Source of the DNA: Cutibacterium modestum
GTDB lineage: Bacteria > Actinomycetota > Actinomycetes > Propionibacteriales > Propionibacteriaceae
NCBI RefSeq assembly: GCF_008326345.1
Contig: NZ_BJEN01000003.1
Location: 372,001 to 436,000, forward strand
DNA: 64,000 nucleotides
Reading direction: 5' to 3'
Shown here one piece after another: positions 26,013-36,147 of this stretch; the first letter of the stretch is position 1, and each line of letters opens with the position of its first letter. The notes beneath the pieces were generated by a model. It searched no databases, was not told the DNA's origin, and worked only from the letters and a program-made list of their open reading frames with translations. The translations under genes were made by a program, and so were the position numbers.

Positions 26013-27278
26013 ATGACCACCCCGCTAATTGACCTGTCCTACGATGACCTATCCGCCTTGCATCAACAGTTGAGTAGCGAGCATGCCGACCTCGCCGCTC
26101 GTGGTGTCTCTCTTAATATCACCCGCGGCAAACCCTCCCCAGCTCAGCTCGAACTCAACGCAGACTTGCTGACGATCGACGTCCCTTCCCATGCCGAGGA
26201 TGGCCAGGACGTCCGCAATTACGGCGGTAACCGAGGCCTCCCCGAGATTCGCCGTATTTTCGGCGAACTTCTGGGCGTCGACGTCGACCACATCATCGCT
26301 GCCGATAATTCCAGCCTGTCGATCATGCACGACCTGGCGATGTTTGCCTTCGTTCATGGCATCGCCGGACAGCGGCCTTGGTCTGGCGAGAACGTCAAGT
26401 TCATCGCCCCGGTTCCCGGTTACGACCGCCACTTTGCCATCTGCGAGCATCTGGGTATCGAGATGATCCCGGTGGAGCTGGGAGAGCACGGACCTGACGT
26501 CGACGAGGTCTCGAAGCTTGCCGCCGATCCGTCGGTCAAAGGCATGTGGGTTGTACCGATGTACGCCAACCCGAACGGCGTCATCTATGACGAACAGACA
26601 ATCCGGGCCTTAGTATCCATGCCGGCAGCGCCAGATTTCCGCATTTGGTGGGATAACGCTTACGCCCTGCACCACCTCACCGACACCGAGCGTCCCGCCC
26701 TACCGGTGCTCCGATGGGCCGAGGAGGCAGGCAATCCCGACCGTGTGTTCGAGCTGGCCTCAACGTCCAAGATCACCTTCGCCGGTGATGGCATTTCCTT
26801 CCTTGCCTCCTCCAAGGCCAACCTGGACTGGTACTTGGGACATGCAGCGATTCGCTCGATCGGTCCTGACAAGGTCAATCAGTTGCGTCACGCGCAGTAT
26901 CTGCGTGACGCCGAGGGGGTTCGCAAGCTCATGCGTGCTCATCGTGAGATCCTCGCTCCGAAGTTCGTGCTTGTCGACGAGATCCTCACGCATCGCTTGG
27001 GCGGACGTGGTGTCGCATCTTGGACCCACCCGACTGGCGGTTACTTCATCACCCTCGACGTTATGGACGGTACTGCATCGCGGGTTGTTGCTTTGGCTAA
27101 GGAGGCTGGAATCGCGCTGACCCCGGCTGGAGCGTCTCACCCGCTGCACCACGATCCGCACGATCGCACGATTCGTCTGGCCCCGTCGTTTCCGGGCATG
27201 GGCGAGCTGCGAGATGCCATGGAGGGTGTTTCGACCTGCGTTCTGCTCGCAGCTAGCGAGAAGCTGTTGAAAGACTAA
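26013..27278 (+). CDS. Class I aminotransferase, subgroup Ic aspartate aminotransferase-like
   Basis: PLP enzyme of 421 residues. Marks are 'NITRGKPSPAQLEL' at the N-terminus, 'YGGNRGLPEIRRIFGELLG', 'DNSSLSIMHDLAMFAF', 'VVPMYANPNGVIYDEQT', the PLP aspartate region 'WWDNAYALHHL' and the Schiff-base lysine in 'STSKITFAGDG'. This is the pattern of the corynebacterial/mycobacterial subgroup that uses aspartate/2-oxoglutarate. ATG 26013 follows GGGGGGAGA. Substrate assignment is by family only. Confidence 0.85.
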   Translation: MTTPLIDLSYDDLSALHQQLSSEHADLAARGVSLNITRGKPSPAQLELNADLLTIDVPSHAEDGQDVRNYGGNRGLPEIRRIFGELLGVDVDHIIAADNSSLSIMHDLAMFAFVHGIAGQRPWSGENVKFIAPVPGYDRHFAICEHLGIEMIPVELGEHGPDVDEVSKLAADPSVKGMWVVPMYANPNGVIYDEQTIRALVSMPAAPDFRIWWDNAYALHHLTDTERPALPVLRWAEEAGNPDRVFELASTSKITFAGDGISFLASSKANLDWYLGHAAIRSIGPDKVNQLRHAQYLRDAEGVRKLMRAHREILAPKFVLVDEILTHRLGGRGVASWTHPTGGYFITLDVMDGTASRVVALAKEAGIALTPAGASHPLHHDPHDRTIRLAPSFPGMGELRDAMEGVSTCVLLAASEKLLKD

Positions 27279-27308
27279 TTTCGGTCACGAAAGCAGCCTG
27301 ATTAAACA

Positions 27309-27533
27309 CGGTGCAGCGGCCCTGCGCTCACCAAGGAGGTGTGCAAACTTGCGACCAGCCTCAAGTTTGACTCTGGTGACGACATCGTGTCCGTTGAGGC
27401 CCCCAGTTAAAGGTTTGGCAAGTCGAAGGATGGACAGCAGTACGACGTCGTTGATGAAGCCGGGATGCAGGAGTTGGCGCAGGCGATGGGCACCGACACG
27501 ATGGATAAGTACGTGGCCAGCCGTTTGGCGTGA
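27309..27533 (+). pseudogene. Fragment of an unidentified protein with an in-frame stop
   Basis: One frame reads 'ALTKEVCKLATSLKFDSG...VEAPS', then TAA (27408-27410), then 'RFGKSKDGQQYDVVDEAGMQ...YVASRLA', then TGA. Both halves have natural protein composition but no start codon with a ribosome site. The pattern faintly recalls the end of LytR-CpsA-Psr wall-ligase domains, a weak guess. I treat it as a gene remnant between the aminotransferase and tRNA-Trp. Confidence 0.4.
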
Positions 27534-27601
27534 TGGATGGTTGGCAGGGAGTTTTGTAGGTGTCTTCCGTGCCTGATTCGACGCGGGACCGGATTCTCTC
27601 C

Positions 27602-27607
27602 TATACT
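27602..27607 (+). promoter_or_regulatory. -10 box of the tRNA-Trp/secE unit
   Basis: TATACT matches the consensus at five of six positions and lies 35 nt before tRNA-Trp; the -35 element is not clear. Confidence 0.4.
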
Positions 27608-27641
27608 CCCTGTGCTGGTGTTGTCACCCAGGCAACGCTGA

Positions 27642-27714
<73 letters not shown>

Positions 27715-27806
27715 CGGGACGCTTGTGCGGGGCGTTTCCCTGGTGCATAGCCGTGGCGAAGTCCTGTCCACGGCACCAACCGTCAGGCAGGACCCGAAGG
27801 AATAGC

Positions 27807-28454
27807 GTGACCGACGAGAAGCGAAACCTCAGTGACGGAGACGATCCTTCCGTCAAGGGCGAGCTGTCTCCGAGGGGCGAGGATCTCGCATCCAACAACC
27901 TTCCGGAGGCTGACGAATATGACGTCGTTGACTCAGAGGCTGAGAAGTTGACGAGCCCAGATGATGTCGTCGATGAGACTCCGGATAAAGCCGATCCTGG
28001 AGACGTGGTCATTGACGATCCTAACCAACTTGAGGAAGCGGAGGGGGCCGCCGCATCGGCTCGTTCTTCCCGCCCAGTGCATAAGAAGGATTCTGCTGGC
28101 AAACCTGCCCGCCGCGGCAAGCCCGTGCGCAAAGCGGCTAACGCGAGCGATGAGAAGCCCGCTGCGTCTGCTGCTAAATCTACTGGCCCTACGCCGAAGC
28201 GTGAGCTAACGAAGGCTCCGATTCGCAAGGCGAGCTCTCAACATAAGCCCGTCGACCAAGACAAGCATCGCGCTGGCCCGGTGATCTTTACTAAGCAGTC
28301 GGTTGCTGAGTTGCGTAAGGTCAAGTGGCCTACTGGCGACGAGTTGGGCCAGTACTTCATCGTCGTCCTCGTCTTTGTTCTGCTCATCATCGCCTACGTC
28401 AGTAGTTTGGACGTCCTCTTCGGATGGATCGTCATCAAGCTCTTTGGCAACTGA
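27807..28454 (+). CDS. secE: Preprotein translocase subunit SecE
   Basis: The C-terminal ~60 residues are SecE: 'SVAELRKVKWPTGDEL', the amphipathic helix, then one TM helix ('FIVVLVFVLLIIAYVSSL'). The first ~150 residues are an acidic then basic low-complexity extension unique to actinobacteria, making 215 residues in all. GTG 27807 follows GAAGG. The frame is open back into tRNA-Trp but cannot start there. It sits upstream of nusG, as in most bacteria. Confidence 0.93.
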   Translation: MTDEKRNLSDGDDPSVKGELSPRGEDLASNNLPEADEYDVVDSEAEKLTSPDDVVDETPDKADPGDVVIDDPNQLEEAEGAAASARSSRPVHKKDSAGKPARRGKPVRKAANASDEKPAASAAKSTGPTPKRELTKAPIRKASSQHKPVDQDKHRAGPVIFTKQSVAELRKVKWPTGDELGQYFIVVLVFVLLIIAYVSSLDVLFGWIVIKLFGN

Positions 28455-28477
28455 CGATCACATTGGAGAATTGACCT

Positions 28478-29380
28478 GTGACTGACAGCCCCCATTTCAG
28501 CGAGAATGACGACGTCGAGATCAACCTCGACGTGTTGACCCCCGACACCGACGAGGAGAAGGACGACGAGGCCGAGATCGACCTTGGAGACCTCAGCGAG
28601 GAGAGCTCCGCTCAGGAGCCCGAGGTCACCCTTGATCTTGGTGACGATGAGTCTGCTGAGGCTTCAGACGACGACATCGCTCGCAATCTCGGCATCGGGC
28701 AGGCAGCTGACGATGAGGAAGGCGCCGACGAGGATGAGCCGGCTGAGGCTGGTAACCAGGATGTCGTTGACGCTGCCATCGAGGAGTTGCGCGACGAGCT
28801 GTCCTCGAAGTTCGGCGAATGGTACGTGCTGCACACCTACTCCGGCATGGAGAACAAGGTGAAGCAGAACCTTGATGCCCGGGTACAGAACTTCAATATG
28901 GAGGACTACATCTTTGAGACGGTCGTTCCTACTGAGGAGGTCGTCGAGATCCGCAATGGCGCACGCCGCACGATCACCAGGGTGTACCTGCCTGGTTACG
29001 TGCTGGTGCGGATGGACCTGACTGACGACTCGTGGGGCATCGTGCGTCATACTCCGTCGGTGACTGGGTTCGTCGGGCAATCTACTACTCCGATCCCGCT
29101 GACGTTCGACGAGGTCGTCAAGATGCTGACGCCGTCGGTCATCGCCAAGGCTAGTCGCGAGAATGCGGACAAGGCTCCCTCACCGAAAGCCAAGCCGAAG
29201 GTTGAGGTTGCCGATTATGAGGTTGGCGAGTCGGTGCAGATTACTGATGGCCCGTTCGCTGGTGTCCCGGCCCAGATCACTGAGATCAACACCAATAACC
29301 AGCGCGTCAAGGCTCTAGTCGAGATTCTTGGCCGCTCCACACCAGTGGACCTCGAGTTCAACCAGATCGAAAAGATCTGA
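28478..29380 (+). CDS. nusG: Transcription termination/antitermination protein NusG
   Basis: An NGN domain begins at '[22 protein letters not shown]' near residue 112 and includes '[16 protein letters not shown]' and '[18 protein letters not shown]'. The KOW domain follows near residue 248 ('[21 protein letters not shown]'). The first ~105 residues are a highly acidic extension, common in actinobacterial NusG. The start is GTG 28478. It couples RNA polymerase with ribosome/Rho and is transcribed with secE. Confidence 0.96.
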   Translation: MTDSPHFSENDDVEINLDVLTPDTDEEKDDEAEIDLGDLSEESSAQEPEVTLDLGDDESAEASDDDIARNLGIGQAADDEEGADEDEPAEAGNQDVVDAAIEELRDELSSKFGEWYVLHTYSGMENKVKQNLDARVQNFNMEDYIFETVVPTEEVVEIRNGARRTITRVYLPGYVLVRMDLTDDSWGIVRHTPSVTGFVGQSTTPIPLTFDEVVKMLTPSVIAKASRENADKAPSPKAKPKVEVADYEVGESVQITDGPFAGVPAQITEINTNNQRVKALVEILGRSTPVDLEFNQIEKI

Positions 29381-29510
29381 ACCTGATTTTGGCCCCAACC
29401 GGCCGAGATGCTTAGACTTGGCCGGTGCGTCTGTGTCCGGGTGCTCGTCACACTCGGATTCGCACTGACCGCACCGACCGGTGCTGTCACCACCGAAAGA
29501 AGGACCCAAC

Positions 29511-29942
29511 ATGCCTGCTAAGAAGAAAGTAGCGGCCGTCGTTAAGGTCGCACCGCAAGCGGGACAGGCCACCCCAGCCCCGCCCGTTGGTATGGCTCTT
29601 GGCCCCCATGGTGTCAACATCATGGAGTTCTGCAAGGCCTACAACGCCCAGACCGAGGGACAGCGCGGGAACATTGTCCCGGTCGAGATCACCATCTACG
29701 AGGACCGTACCTTCAGCTTCGTCCTTAAGACCCCTCCGGCGGCCGAGCTCATCAAGAAGGCTGCTGGGATCAAGAAGGGTACCGAGAACACTCTGACTCA
29801 CAAGGTCGGCAAGATCACCACGGATCAGGTCCGTGAGATCGCTGAGACCAAGATGCCCGACCTTAATGCCAACGACATTGAGGCCGCCATGAAGATTGTG
29901 ACCGGTACCGCTCGTTCCATGGGCGTCGAGGTTGAGGCCTGA
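29511..29942 (+). CDS. rplK: Ribosomal protein uL11
   Basis: 143 residues. The N-terminal domain has '[13 protein letters not shown]'-like sequence and '[20 protein letters not shown]'; the RNA-binding C-terminal domain has '[18 protein letters not shown]'. It binds the GTPase-associated centre of 23S rRNA. ATG 29511 follows AGAAGGA. The open frame upstream to 29481 is not needed. First gene of the L11-L1 pair. Confidence 0.97.
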   Translation: MPAKKKVAAVVKVAPQAGQATPAPPVGMALGPHGVNIMEFCKAYNAQTEGQRGNIVPVEITIYEDRTFSFVLKTPPAAELIKKAAGIKKGTENTLTHKVGKITTDQVREIAETKMPDLNANDIEAAMKIVTGTARSMGVEVEA

Positions 29943-30034
29943 GCTCCCCCGAACCCTCAGACAGTTTTTCGCATAAATAGTTTTTGTGGAGGGGCACGCG
30001 CCGCCCTCACCACACCTGGTGAAAGGAACCAGAT

Positions 30035-30733
30035 ATGAAGCGCAGCAAGGCTTATCGCGCAGCCGTCGAGAAGGTGAACCTCGACCAGCTCTACTCTCCG
30101 GAGGAGGCCTTGTCCTTGGTGGCTGCCGGTGCATCGGCCAAGTTCGACGAGACCGTTGACGTGGCTATCCGGCTCGGTGTCGACCCTAAGAAGGCCGACC
30201 AGATGGTTCGCGGTACCGTCAACCTTCCCAACGGTACTGGCAAGACGGCACGGGTCCTCGTCTTCGCCACTGGTGAGAAGGCCGAGGCGGCCCGCGAGGC
30301 GGGCGCCGACGAGGTCGGTGACGACGATCTCATCGCCAAGGTTCAGGGCGGGTACCTGGACTTCGATTCCGTGGTTGCTACCCCGGACATGATGGGCAAG
30401 GTCGGCCGTCTGGGCCGCGTCCTCGGTCCGCGTGGTCTGATGCCGAACCCCAAGACCGGCACCGTCACCATGGACGTTGCTAAGGCTGTCTCCGACATCA
30501 AGGGCGGCAAGATCGAGTTCCGCACTGATCGTTACGCCAACCTCCACTTCCTCATCGGAAAGGTGTCTTTCGGATCGGAGAAGCTAACCGAGAACTACTT
30601 CGCTGCTCTCGACGAGATCCTGCGTCTCAAGCCAAGCGCTGCTAAGGGTCGCTATCTGCGCAAGATTACCGTCTCCTCGACGATGGGTCCCGGTGTGCAG
30701 ATCGATACTGCTGCCGCTCGCGACACAGAGTGA
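30035..30733 (+). CDS. rplA: Ribosomal protein uL1
   Basis: 232 residues with '[11 protein letters not shown]'-type text ('[15 protein letters not shown]'), '[23 protein letters not shown]' (positions about 30385-30455) and '[10 protein letters not shown]'. L1 stalk protein that assists tRNA exit and represses its own operon in many bacteria. ATG 30035 is preceded by GAAAGGA. A strong hairpin at 30748-30780 follows. Confidence 0.97.
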   Translation: MKRSKAYRAAVEKVNLDQLYSPEEALSLVAAGASAKFDETVDVAIRLGVDPKKADQMVRGTVNLPNGTGKTARVLVFATGEKAEAAREAGADEVGDDDLIAKVQGGYLDFDSVVATPDMMGKVGRLGRVLGPRGLMPNPKTGTVTMDVAKAVSDIKGGKIEFRTDRYANLHFLIGKVSFGSEKLTENYFAALDEILRLKPSAAKGRYLRKITVSSTMGPGVQIDTAAARDTE

Positions 30734-30747
30734 CTAACTGAACTACT

Positions 30748-30780
30748 GATGGCCCTCACCACATCGTGGCGGGGGCCATC
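30748..30780 (+). terminator. Terminator after rplA
   Basis: Hairpin GATGGCCC ... GGGCCATC (arms 30748-30755 and 30773-30780) with further inner pairing, followed by ATTCTTTTCT. Confidence 0.75.
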
Positions 30781-31051
30781 ATTCTTTTCTCGTGGCCAAG
30801 CTCAGCGCGGGCAACTCAGATGCGAGCGTGGTTGTGACGGCATCATGACGCAAGGCGAGTTCCTGGGCACACATCCCACCGGTTCTTGCCTGTTTTGCTG
30901 AGGCGGCGGGAGCCTGTCTATTACGTGATTTGGTGCTATGGCCCCAGTCAGCTACCCTTTATACGTTGCCGTAGACCGTTGGTCGGGGTTCCCCGCCAAG
31001 CATCCGGAGTGACGGATGGCCCGCGCAGGTGAATGCCGAGATGACTCTGTT

Positions 31052-31088
31052 ACCCCGTCGTGCGCCTGTGCACCGGGGTTTTCTTTTT
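31052..31088 (+). promoter_or_regulatory. Attenuator in the rplJL leader (L10 leader)
   Basis: Hairpin ACCCCG (31052-31057) / CGGGGT (31074-31079) with inner GTGC/GCAC pairing and a T-rich tail TTTTCTTTTT (31079-31088). It is a good intrinsic terminator located inside the ~380-nt untranslated region before rplJ. In many bacteria this leader binds L10-L12 and controls read-through. I can see the terminator but cannot verify the L10-binding fold by eye. Confidence 0.65.
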
Positions 31089-31160
31089 GTCCTCCGCTAC
31101 GGCTCCGGCGCTAGCAGCTCGACTGCCAGCGCGACATACGAGAAGTGGGAAGGAGACCCA

Positions 31161-31772
31161 ATGGCTAGGCCTGACAAGGTCGCTGCGGTCGCCGAGCTGA
31201 AGGAGAAGTTCTCTTCGGCCGACGCCACCGTACTGACCGAGTACCGCGGTCTCTCCGTGTCGGCGCTCAAGGATCTGCGCCGTTCGCTGGGGAGTGAGGC
31301 CACCTATGCCGTTGCGAAGAACACCCTCACCCGCATCGCCGCCAAGGAGGCGGGTATTGAGGGACTTGATGAGCAGCTCGTCGGCCCCACCGCCCTCGCC
31401 TTCATTAACGGTGATGTGGCCTCCGTGGCCAAGGGTCTGAAGAACTTCGCAAAGGACAACCCGCTCCTAGTTATCAAGGGCGGTGTGATGGACGGTAACG
31501 TCCTCGACGCCGACCAGGTTAAGAAGCTCGCCGATCTCGAGTCCCGCGAGGTCCTCCTCGCTAAGCTCGCCGGTGGCCTCAAGGCCAACCTCACGAAGGC
31601 CGCCGTGGTCTTCAATGCCCTGCCGTCTAAGGCTGCTCGCGGCCTCGGCGCCCTGCAGGACAAGGCTGCTGCTGATCCGTCCGTGATCGGTGGAGCTGGA
31701 GAGGCTTGCGACCAGGAGCCCAAGACAACCACCCCTGAGGCGTCCGCCGCCCAGGACAACACCAACGAGTGA
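31161..31772 (+). CDS. rplJ: Ribosomal protein uL10
   Basis: 203 residues from ATG 31161 (AAGGAGA upstream). The N-terminal rRNA-binding domain shows '[20 protein letters not shown]' and '[17 protein letters not shown]'. The C-terminal helix that binds L7/L12 dimers is followed by a ~25-residue low-complexity tail, so the protein is longer than the ~165-180 of most bacteria. It forms the stalk base with L12, whose gene is next. Confidence 0.96.
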   Translation: MARPDKVAAVAELKEKFSSADATVLTEYRGLSVSALKDLRRSLGSEATYAVAKNTLTRIAAKEAGIEGLDEQLVGPTALAFINGDVASVAKGLKNFAKDNPLLVIKGGVMDGNVLDADQVKKLADLESREVLLAKLAGGLKANLTKAAVVFNALPSKAARGLGALQDKAAADPSVIGGAGEACDQEPKTTTPEASAAQDNTNE

Positions 31773-31785
31773 AAGGACGCCCATC

Positions 31786-32181
31786 ATGGCGAAGCTCAGC
31801 AACGAAGAGCTCCTTGACGCTTTCAAGGAGATGACCCTTATCGAGCTCTCTGAGTTTGTGAAGCAGTTTGAGGAGACCTTCGACGTCTCCGCCGCCGCTC
31901 CGGTGGCTGTTGCCGCTGCTGCCGGTGCTCCGGCTGCCGGTGGCGAGGCTGCTGCTGCCGAGGAGGAGAAGGACGAGTTCGACGTCATCCTCGAGTCGGC
32001 CGGCGACAAGAAGATCCAGGTCATCAAAGAGGTCCGTGGCCTCACCAGCCTGGGCCTGAAGGATGCCAAGGACCTCGTCGAGGGCGCCCCGAAGCCCGTC
32101 CTCGAGAAGGCCAAGAAGGAAGACGCCGAGAAGGCTAAGGAGGCCCTTGAGGCCGCCGGCGCCACCGTCACCCTCAAGTGA
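31786..32181 (+). CDS. rplL: Ribosomal protein bL12
   Basis: 131 residues. An N-terminal dimerisation segment ('[19 protein letters not shown]') and an Ala/Gly-rich hinge are followed by the factor-binding C-terminal domain ('[20 protein letters not shown]', '[16 protein letters not shown]'). The start is ATG 31786, 14 nt after the rplJ stop, with GAAAGGA upstream. Flexible stalk protein that recruits EF-G and EF-Tu, both encoded downstream. Confidence 0.97.
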   Translation: MAKLSNEELLDAFKEMTLIELSEFVKQFEETFDVSAAAPVAVAAAAGAPAAGGEAAAAEEEKDEFDVILESAGDKKIQVIKEVRGLTSLGLKDAKDLVEGAPKPVLEKAKKEDAEKAKEALEAAGATVTLK

Positions 32182-32216
32182 CGATCCTCGCGTAGCGACT
32201 GTTTCAACAGGTCAAT

Positions 32217-32252
32217 AGATCCGCGTCAACTCGGTTGGGTTGGCGCGGATCT
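32217..32252 (+). terminator. Hairpin between rplL and rpoB
   Basis: AGATCCGCG ... CGCGGATCT (9 bp) extended by CAAC/GTTG, followed by TCATT. It probably acts as the partial terminator that lowers rpoBC relative to rplJL transcription. Confidence 0.7.
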
Positions 32253-32499
32253 TCATTACCCCAAAGGAGTGGTTACGTGCGCTCTAATCCGCGCCCATGA
32301 GCGCGCCGGATTGCTTCCCCAGCTGTGATCGGGCGCAGTTTAAGTGCAGCAGTGGTGCTGATTTGCAAGACTCGTTAATGTCGACGTACACTTACTCTCT
32401 GCATCATTGCCAGCAATCGCCCGTGCTTGACATGGGCGGTTTGTCATGCCCCAGACCGGCCGACGGGTCGGTTGTAGGAGTTCTCGGAAGGACCGCACA

Positions 32500-35400
32500 T
32501 TGGCCGCCACGCGTACTGCGTCGAAGAACACCAACGTCATTTCTCCCCAGTCGGGACGAATTTCATTCGCCAAGATTCACGAGCCGTTGGAAGTTCCCAA
32601 CCTTCTCGACCTGCAGGTTGAGTCGTTCAACTGGCTCGTTGGCAACGAGATATGGCAGTCCCATGTGGACGCCGCCCTTGCAGAGGGGCGCACCGACATC
32701 AACACCAAGTCTGGTCTCGAGGAGATCTTCGAGGAGATCTCTCCGATCGAGGACTACTCCCAGACGATGTCCCTGTCTTTCCGGGACCACCGGTTTGAAG
32801 ATCCTAAGCACAGCGTCGACGAGTGCAAGGATCGTGACACCACTTACGCGGCCCCGCTGTTCGTGACCGCGGAGTTCATGAATAACGAAACCGAGGAGAT
32901 TAAGTCCCAGACGGTCTTCATCGGCGATTTCCCGCTTATGACTTCGAAGGGCACCTTCATTATCAACGGCACCGAACGTGTCGTCGTCTCCCAGTTGGTG
33001 CGTTCCCCAGGTGTCTATTTCGAAAAGACTTCCGACAAGACCTCCGACAAAGACATCTTCACCTGCAAGGTGATTCCGTCGCGTGGTGCCTGGCTTGAGT
33101 TCGAGATCGACAAGCGCGATACCGTCGGTGTCCGTTTGGATCGTAAGCGCAAGCAGAACATCACCGTCTTCCTCAAGGCTCTCGGCTGGACTGCTGACCG
33201 GATCCTTGAGGAGTTCGGCGACCACGAGTCGATCCGCCAGACCCTTGAGAAGGATCACGGCGTCGAGACTCAGGATCAGGCCCTCCTCGACATCTACAAG
33301 AAGTTGCGCCCCGGCGAACCGCCGTCCCGTGACGCCGCACAGCAGCTGCTTGAGAACTACTACTTCAACCCGAAGCGCTACGATCTGGCCAAAGTTGGCC
33401 GTTACAAGATCAACAAGAAGCTTGGCCTGGACCTGCCCTTCGACCAGCAGGTGCTGACGATCGACGATCTTGTTGCTGCCATCCACTTCGTGTGCGCTTT
33501 GCACGAGGGTACCGAGGTCCTGCCGCGTGAAGGTCGCGACGACATCGTCGTTGAGCCCGACGACATTGACCACTTCGGTAATCGTCGTCTGCGCACCGTC
33601 GGCGAGCTTATCCAGAACCAGTTGCGTACCGGCCTGGGCCGCATGGAGCGTGTCGTGCGGGACCGCATGACTACTCAGGACATTGAGGCCATTACCCCGC
33701 AAACCTTGATCAACATCCGCCCGGTTACGGCGGCGATCAAGGAGTTCTTCGGGACCTCCCAGCTGTCGCAGTTCATGGACCAGAACAACCCGCTAGCCGA
33801 GATGACTCACAAGCGTCGTCTGTCGGCTTTGGGCCCCGGTGGTCTGTCCCGTGATCGTGCTGGCATGGAGGTCCGCGATGTCCACCCGTCGCACTACGGC
33901 CGTATGTGCCCAATTGAGACCCCTGAGGGTCCAAATATCGGTCTGATTGGTTCGCTGGCCTCCTTCGCTCGCGTCAACGCTTTCGGGTTCATTGAGACCC
34001 CGTACCGTAAGGTCGTTGACGGGCACGTTACCGACGAGGTCGTCTACCTCACTGCTGACGAAGAGGATCGTCACGTCATTGCTCAGGCTAACGCCAAGCT
34101 TGATGACGAAGGTCATTTCGTCAACGACCGCGTCTTGGTGCGCCAGCGCCACGGCGAGGCCGACGAGGTCCCGAGTTCCGACGTCGACTACATGGATGTT
34201 TCCCCGCGCCAGATGGTGTCGGTGGCGTCCGCTCTCATCCCGTTCCTTGAGCACGATGATGCCTCCCGAGCCCTCATGGGCGCGAACATGCAGCGTCAGG
34301 CCGTGCCGCTGGTGCGCACTGAGGCTCCGTTCGTTGGAACCGGTATGGAGTACCGCTGCGCGGTCGACGTCGGTGACGTCACCCTTGCTGAGAAGGCCGG
34401 TTCTGTCCTGTCAGTGAGCGCTGACCTTATTGATATCGCTTGCGATGACGGCACGTACCAGACCTACAAGCTGGAGAAGTTCCGCCGCTCGAATGCCGGC
34501 ACCTGCATTAACCAGCGTCCGCTGGTTAAGGTGGGGCAGCGCGTTGAGGTTGGTACCCCCCTGGCCGACGGGCCGTCGACCGACAAGGGTGAATTGGCCC
34601 TGGGTCGTAACATGTTGGCCGCATTCATGCCTTGGCAAGGCCTCAACTATGAGGACGCCATTATCTTGTCCCAGCGAATCGTCTCTGACGACGTTCTCAC
34701 CTCGATCCACATCGAGGAGCATGAGGTCGATGCCCGTGATACCAAGCTGGGTGCCGAGGAGATCACTCGGGATATTCCAAACGTTTCCGAGGACATGCTG
34801 GCCAACCTGGACGAGAACGGCATCGTGCGTATCGGCGCTGAGGTCGGCACTGGTGACATCTTGGTGGGGAAGGTTACCCCGAAGGGCGAGACCGAGTTGA
34901 CCCCTGAAGAACGGCTGCTGCGCGCAATCTTCGGCGAGAAGGCCCGTGAGGTTCGTGACACCTCCCTCAAGGTTCCTCATGGCGAGGAGGGCACTGTTAT
35001 TGGGGTGCGCATCTTCGACACTGAGGACGGTGACGAGTTGGCCCCTGGTGTCAACCAGATGGTTCGCGTCTACGTTGCCCAGAAGCGCAAGATCTCGATC
35101 GGTGACAAGCTTGCCGGACGCCACGGTAACAAGGGCGTCATCTCGAAGATCCTACCTGTTGAAGATATGCCATTCTTGCCGGACGGCACCCCCGTCGACA
35201 TCATCCTCAACCCGCTGGGCGTGCCCTCGCGAATGAACGTCGGTCAGGTGCTTGAGATGCACCTGGGCTGGATCGCTCACTCCGGCTGGGATATCACCCA
35301 GGCTGAGGGCGATTGGGCTGAGCGTTTGCGTGAGGTCGGCCTTATTGACGTCCCTGAGGAGTCTCGCCTGGCCACCCCGGTCTTTGACGGCGCTACCGAG

Positions 35401-35979
35401 GAGGAGATCACCGGTCTACTGGAGTACGGTCACCCGACCCGCGATGGCGAGATGCTCGTCGACACCGACGGTAAAGCGACTCTTTTCGATGGCCGTACTG
35501 GCGAGCCGTTCCCCTCGAAGGTTGGTGTCGGCTACATGTACATGCTGAAGCTGCACCACCTGGTCGATGACAAGATCCACGCCCGCTCCACGGGCCCGTA
35601 CTCGATGATCACCCAGCAGCCGCTCGGCGGTAAGGCCCAGTTCGGTGGTCAGCGATTCGGTGAGATGGAGGTGTGGGCCATGGAGGCCTATGGCGCTGCC
35701 TGGGCCTTGCAGGAGCTGCTCACCATCAAGTCCGATGACGTTCCGGGCCGTGTCAGGGTCTACGAGGCGATCGTCAAGGGCGAGAACATTCCTGAGCCGG
35801 GTATTCCTGAATCTTTCAAGGTGCTTGTCAAGGAGATGAAGTCACTCTGCCTGAATGTGGAGGTGCTCAACTCGGAGGGTCAGGAGATCGACCTGCGCGA
35901 CTCTGAGGAAGACACCCGGTCCGGTCTGGGTATCGACATTGGGCGTCGTCCCGGAGCCGATAACGCCATGGCCAACTGA
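32500..35979 (+). CDS. rpoB: DNA-directed RNA polymerase subunit beta
   Basis: 1159 residues from the TTG at 32500, chosen because GGAAGGA precedes it and the following '[11 protein letters not shown]' resembles other actinobacterial N-termini; ATG 32446 would give 1177. The rifampicin-resistance region is wild-type in appearance ('[18 protein letters not shown]', '[13 protein letters not shown]', about residues 417-447). The C-terminal clamp region includes '[18 protein letters not shown]'. Forms the catalytic core with RpoC, encoded next. Confidence 0.97.
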   Translation: MAATRTASKNTNVISPQSGRISFAKIHEPLEVPNLLDLQVESFNWLVGNEIWQSHVDAALAEGRTDINTKSGLEEIFEEISPIEDYSQTMSLSFRDHRFEDPKHSVDECKDRDTTYAAPLFVTAEFMNNETEEIKSQTVFIGDFPLMTSKGTFIINGTERVVVSQLVRSPGVYFEKTSDKTSDKDIFTCKVIPSRGAWLEFEIDKRDTVGVRLDRKRKQNITVFLKALGWTADRILEEFGDHESIRQTLEKDHGVETQDQALLDIYKKLRPGEPPSRDAAQQLLENYYFNPKRYDLAKVGRYKINKKLGLDLPFDQQVLTIDDLVAAIHFVCALHEGTEVLPREGRDDIVVEPDDIDHFGNRRLRTVGELIQNQLRTGLGRMERVVRDRMTTQDIEAITPQTLINIRPVTAAIKEFFGTSQLSQFMDQNNPLAEMTHKRRLSALGPGGLSRDRAGMEVRDVHPSHYGRMCPIETPEGPNIGLIGSLASFARVNAFGFIETPYRKVVDGHVTDEVVYLTADEEDRHVIAQANAKLDDEGHFVNDRVLVRQRHGEADEVPSSDVDYMDVSPRQMVSVASALIPFLEHDDASRALMGANMQRQAVPLVRTEAPFVGTGMEYRCAVDVGDVTLAEKAGSVLSVSADLIDIACDDGTYQTYKLEKFRRSNAGTCINQRPLVKVGQRVEVGTPLADGPSTDKGELALGRNMLAAFMPWQGLNYEDAIILSQRIVSDDVLTSIHIEEHEVDARDTKLGAEEITRDIPNVSEDMLANLDENGIVRIGAEVGTGDILVGKVTPKGETELTPEERLLRAIFGEKAREVRDTSLKVPHGEEGTVIGVRIFDTEDGDELAPGVNQMVRVYVAQKRKISIGDKLAGRHGNKGVISKILPVEDMPFLPDGTPVDIILNPLGVPSRMNVGQVLEMHLGWIAHSGWDITQAEGDWAERLREVGLIDVPEESRLATPVFDGATEEEITGLLEYGHPTRDGEMLVDTDGKATLFDGRTGEPFPSKVGVGYMYMLKLHHLVDDKIHARSTGPYSMITQQPLGGKAQFGGQRFGEMEVWAMEAYGAAWALQELLTIKSDDVPGRVRVYEAIVKGENIPEPGIPESFKVLVKEMKSLCLNVEVLNSEGQEIDLRDSEEDTRSGLGIDIGRRPGADNAMAN

Positions 35980-36147
35980 CCTGCCCATATGTCGGGGGCG
36001 GCAACGTCGCCTCCGACCCCCGAACACAGTCCGTTTGACGGGGGTGGGGACGGGCCCGGACAACCCGACCCACATAGACACCCCGACTGGAACCCCTTCT
36101 GACGAGGAGGGGCCACCACCCACCCGAGTGGGGGAAAGAGAACAATC

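Noticed and set aside
32563-33702. 379-residue open frame antisense to rpoB
   Set aside because: Mirror of a strongly biased GC-rich coding frame; no family content, and rpoB is certain on the other strand. The same holds for long antisense frames over rpoC, fusA and tuf.
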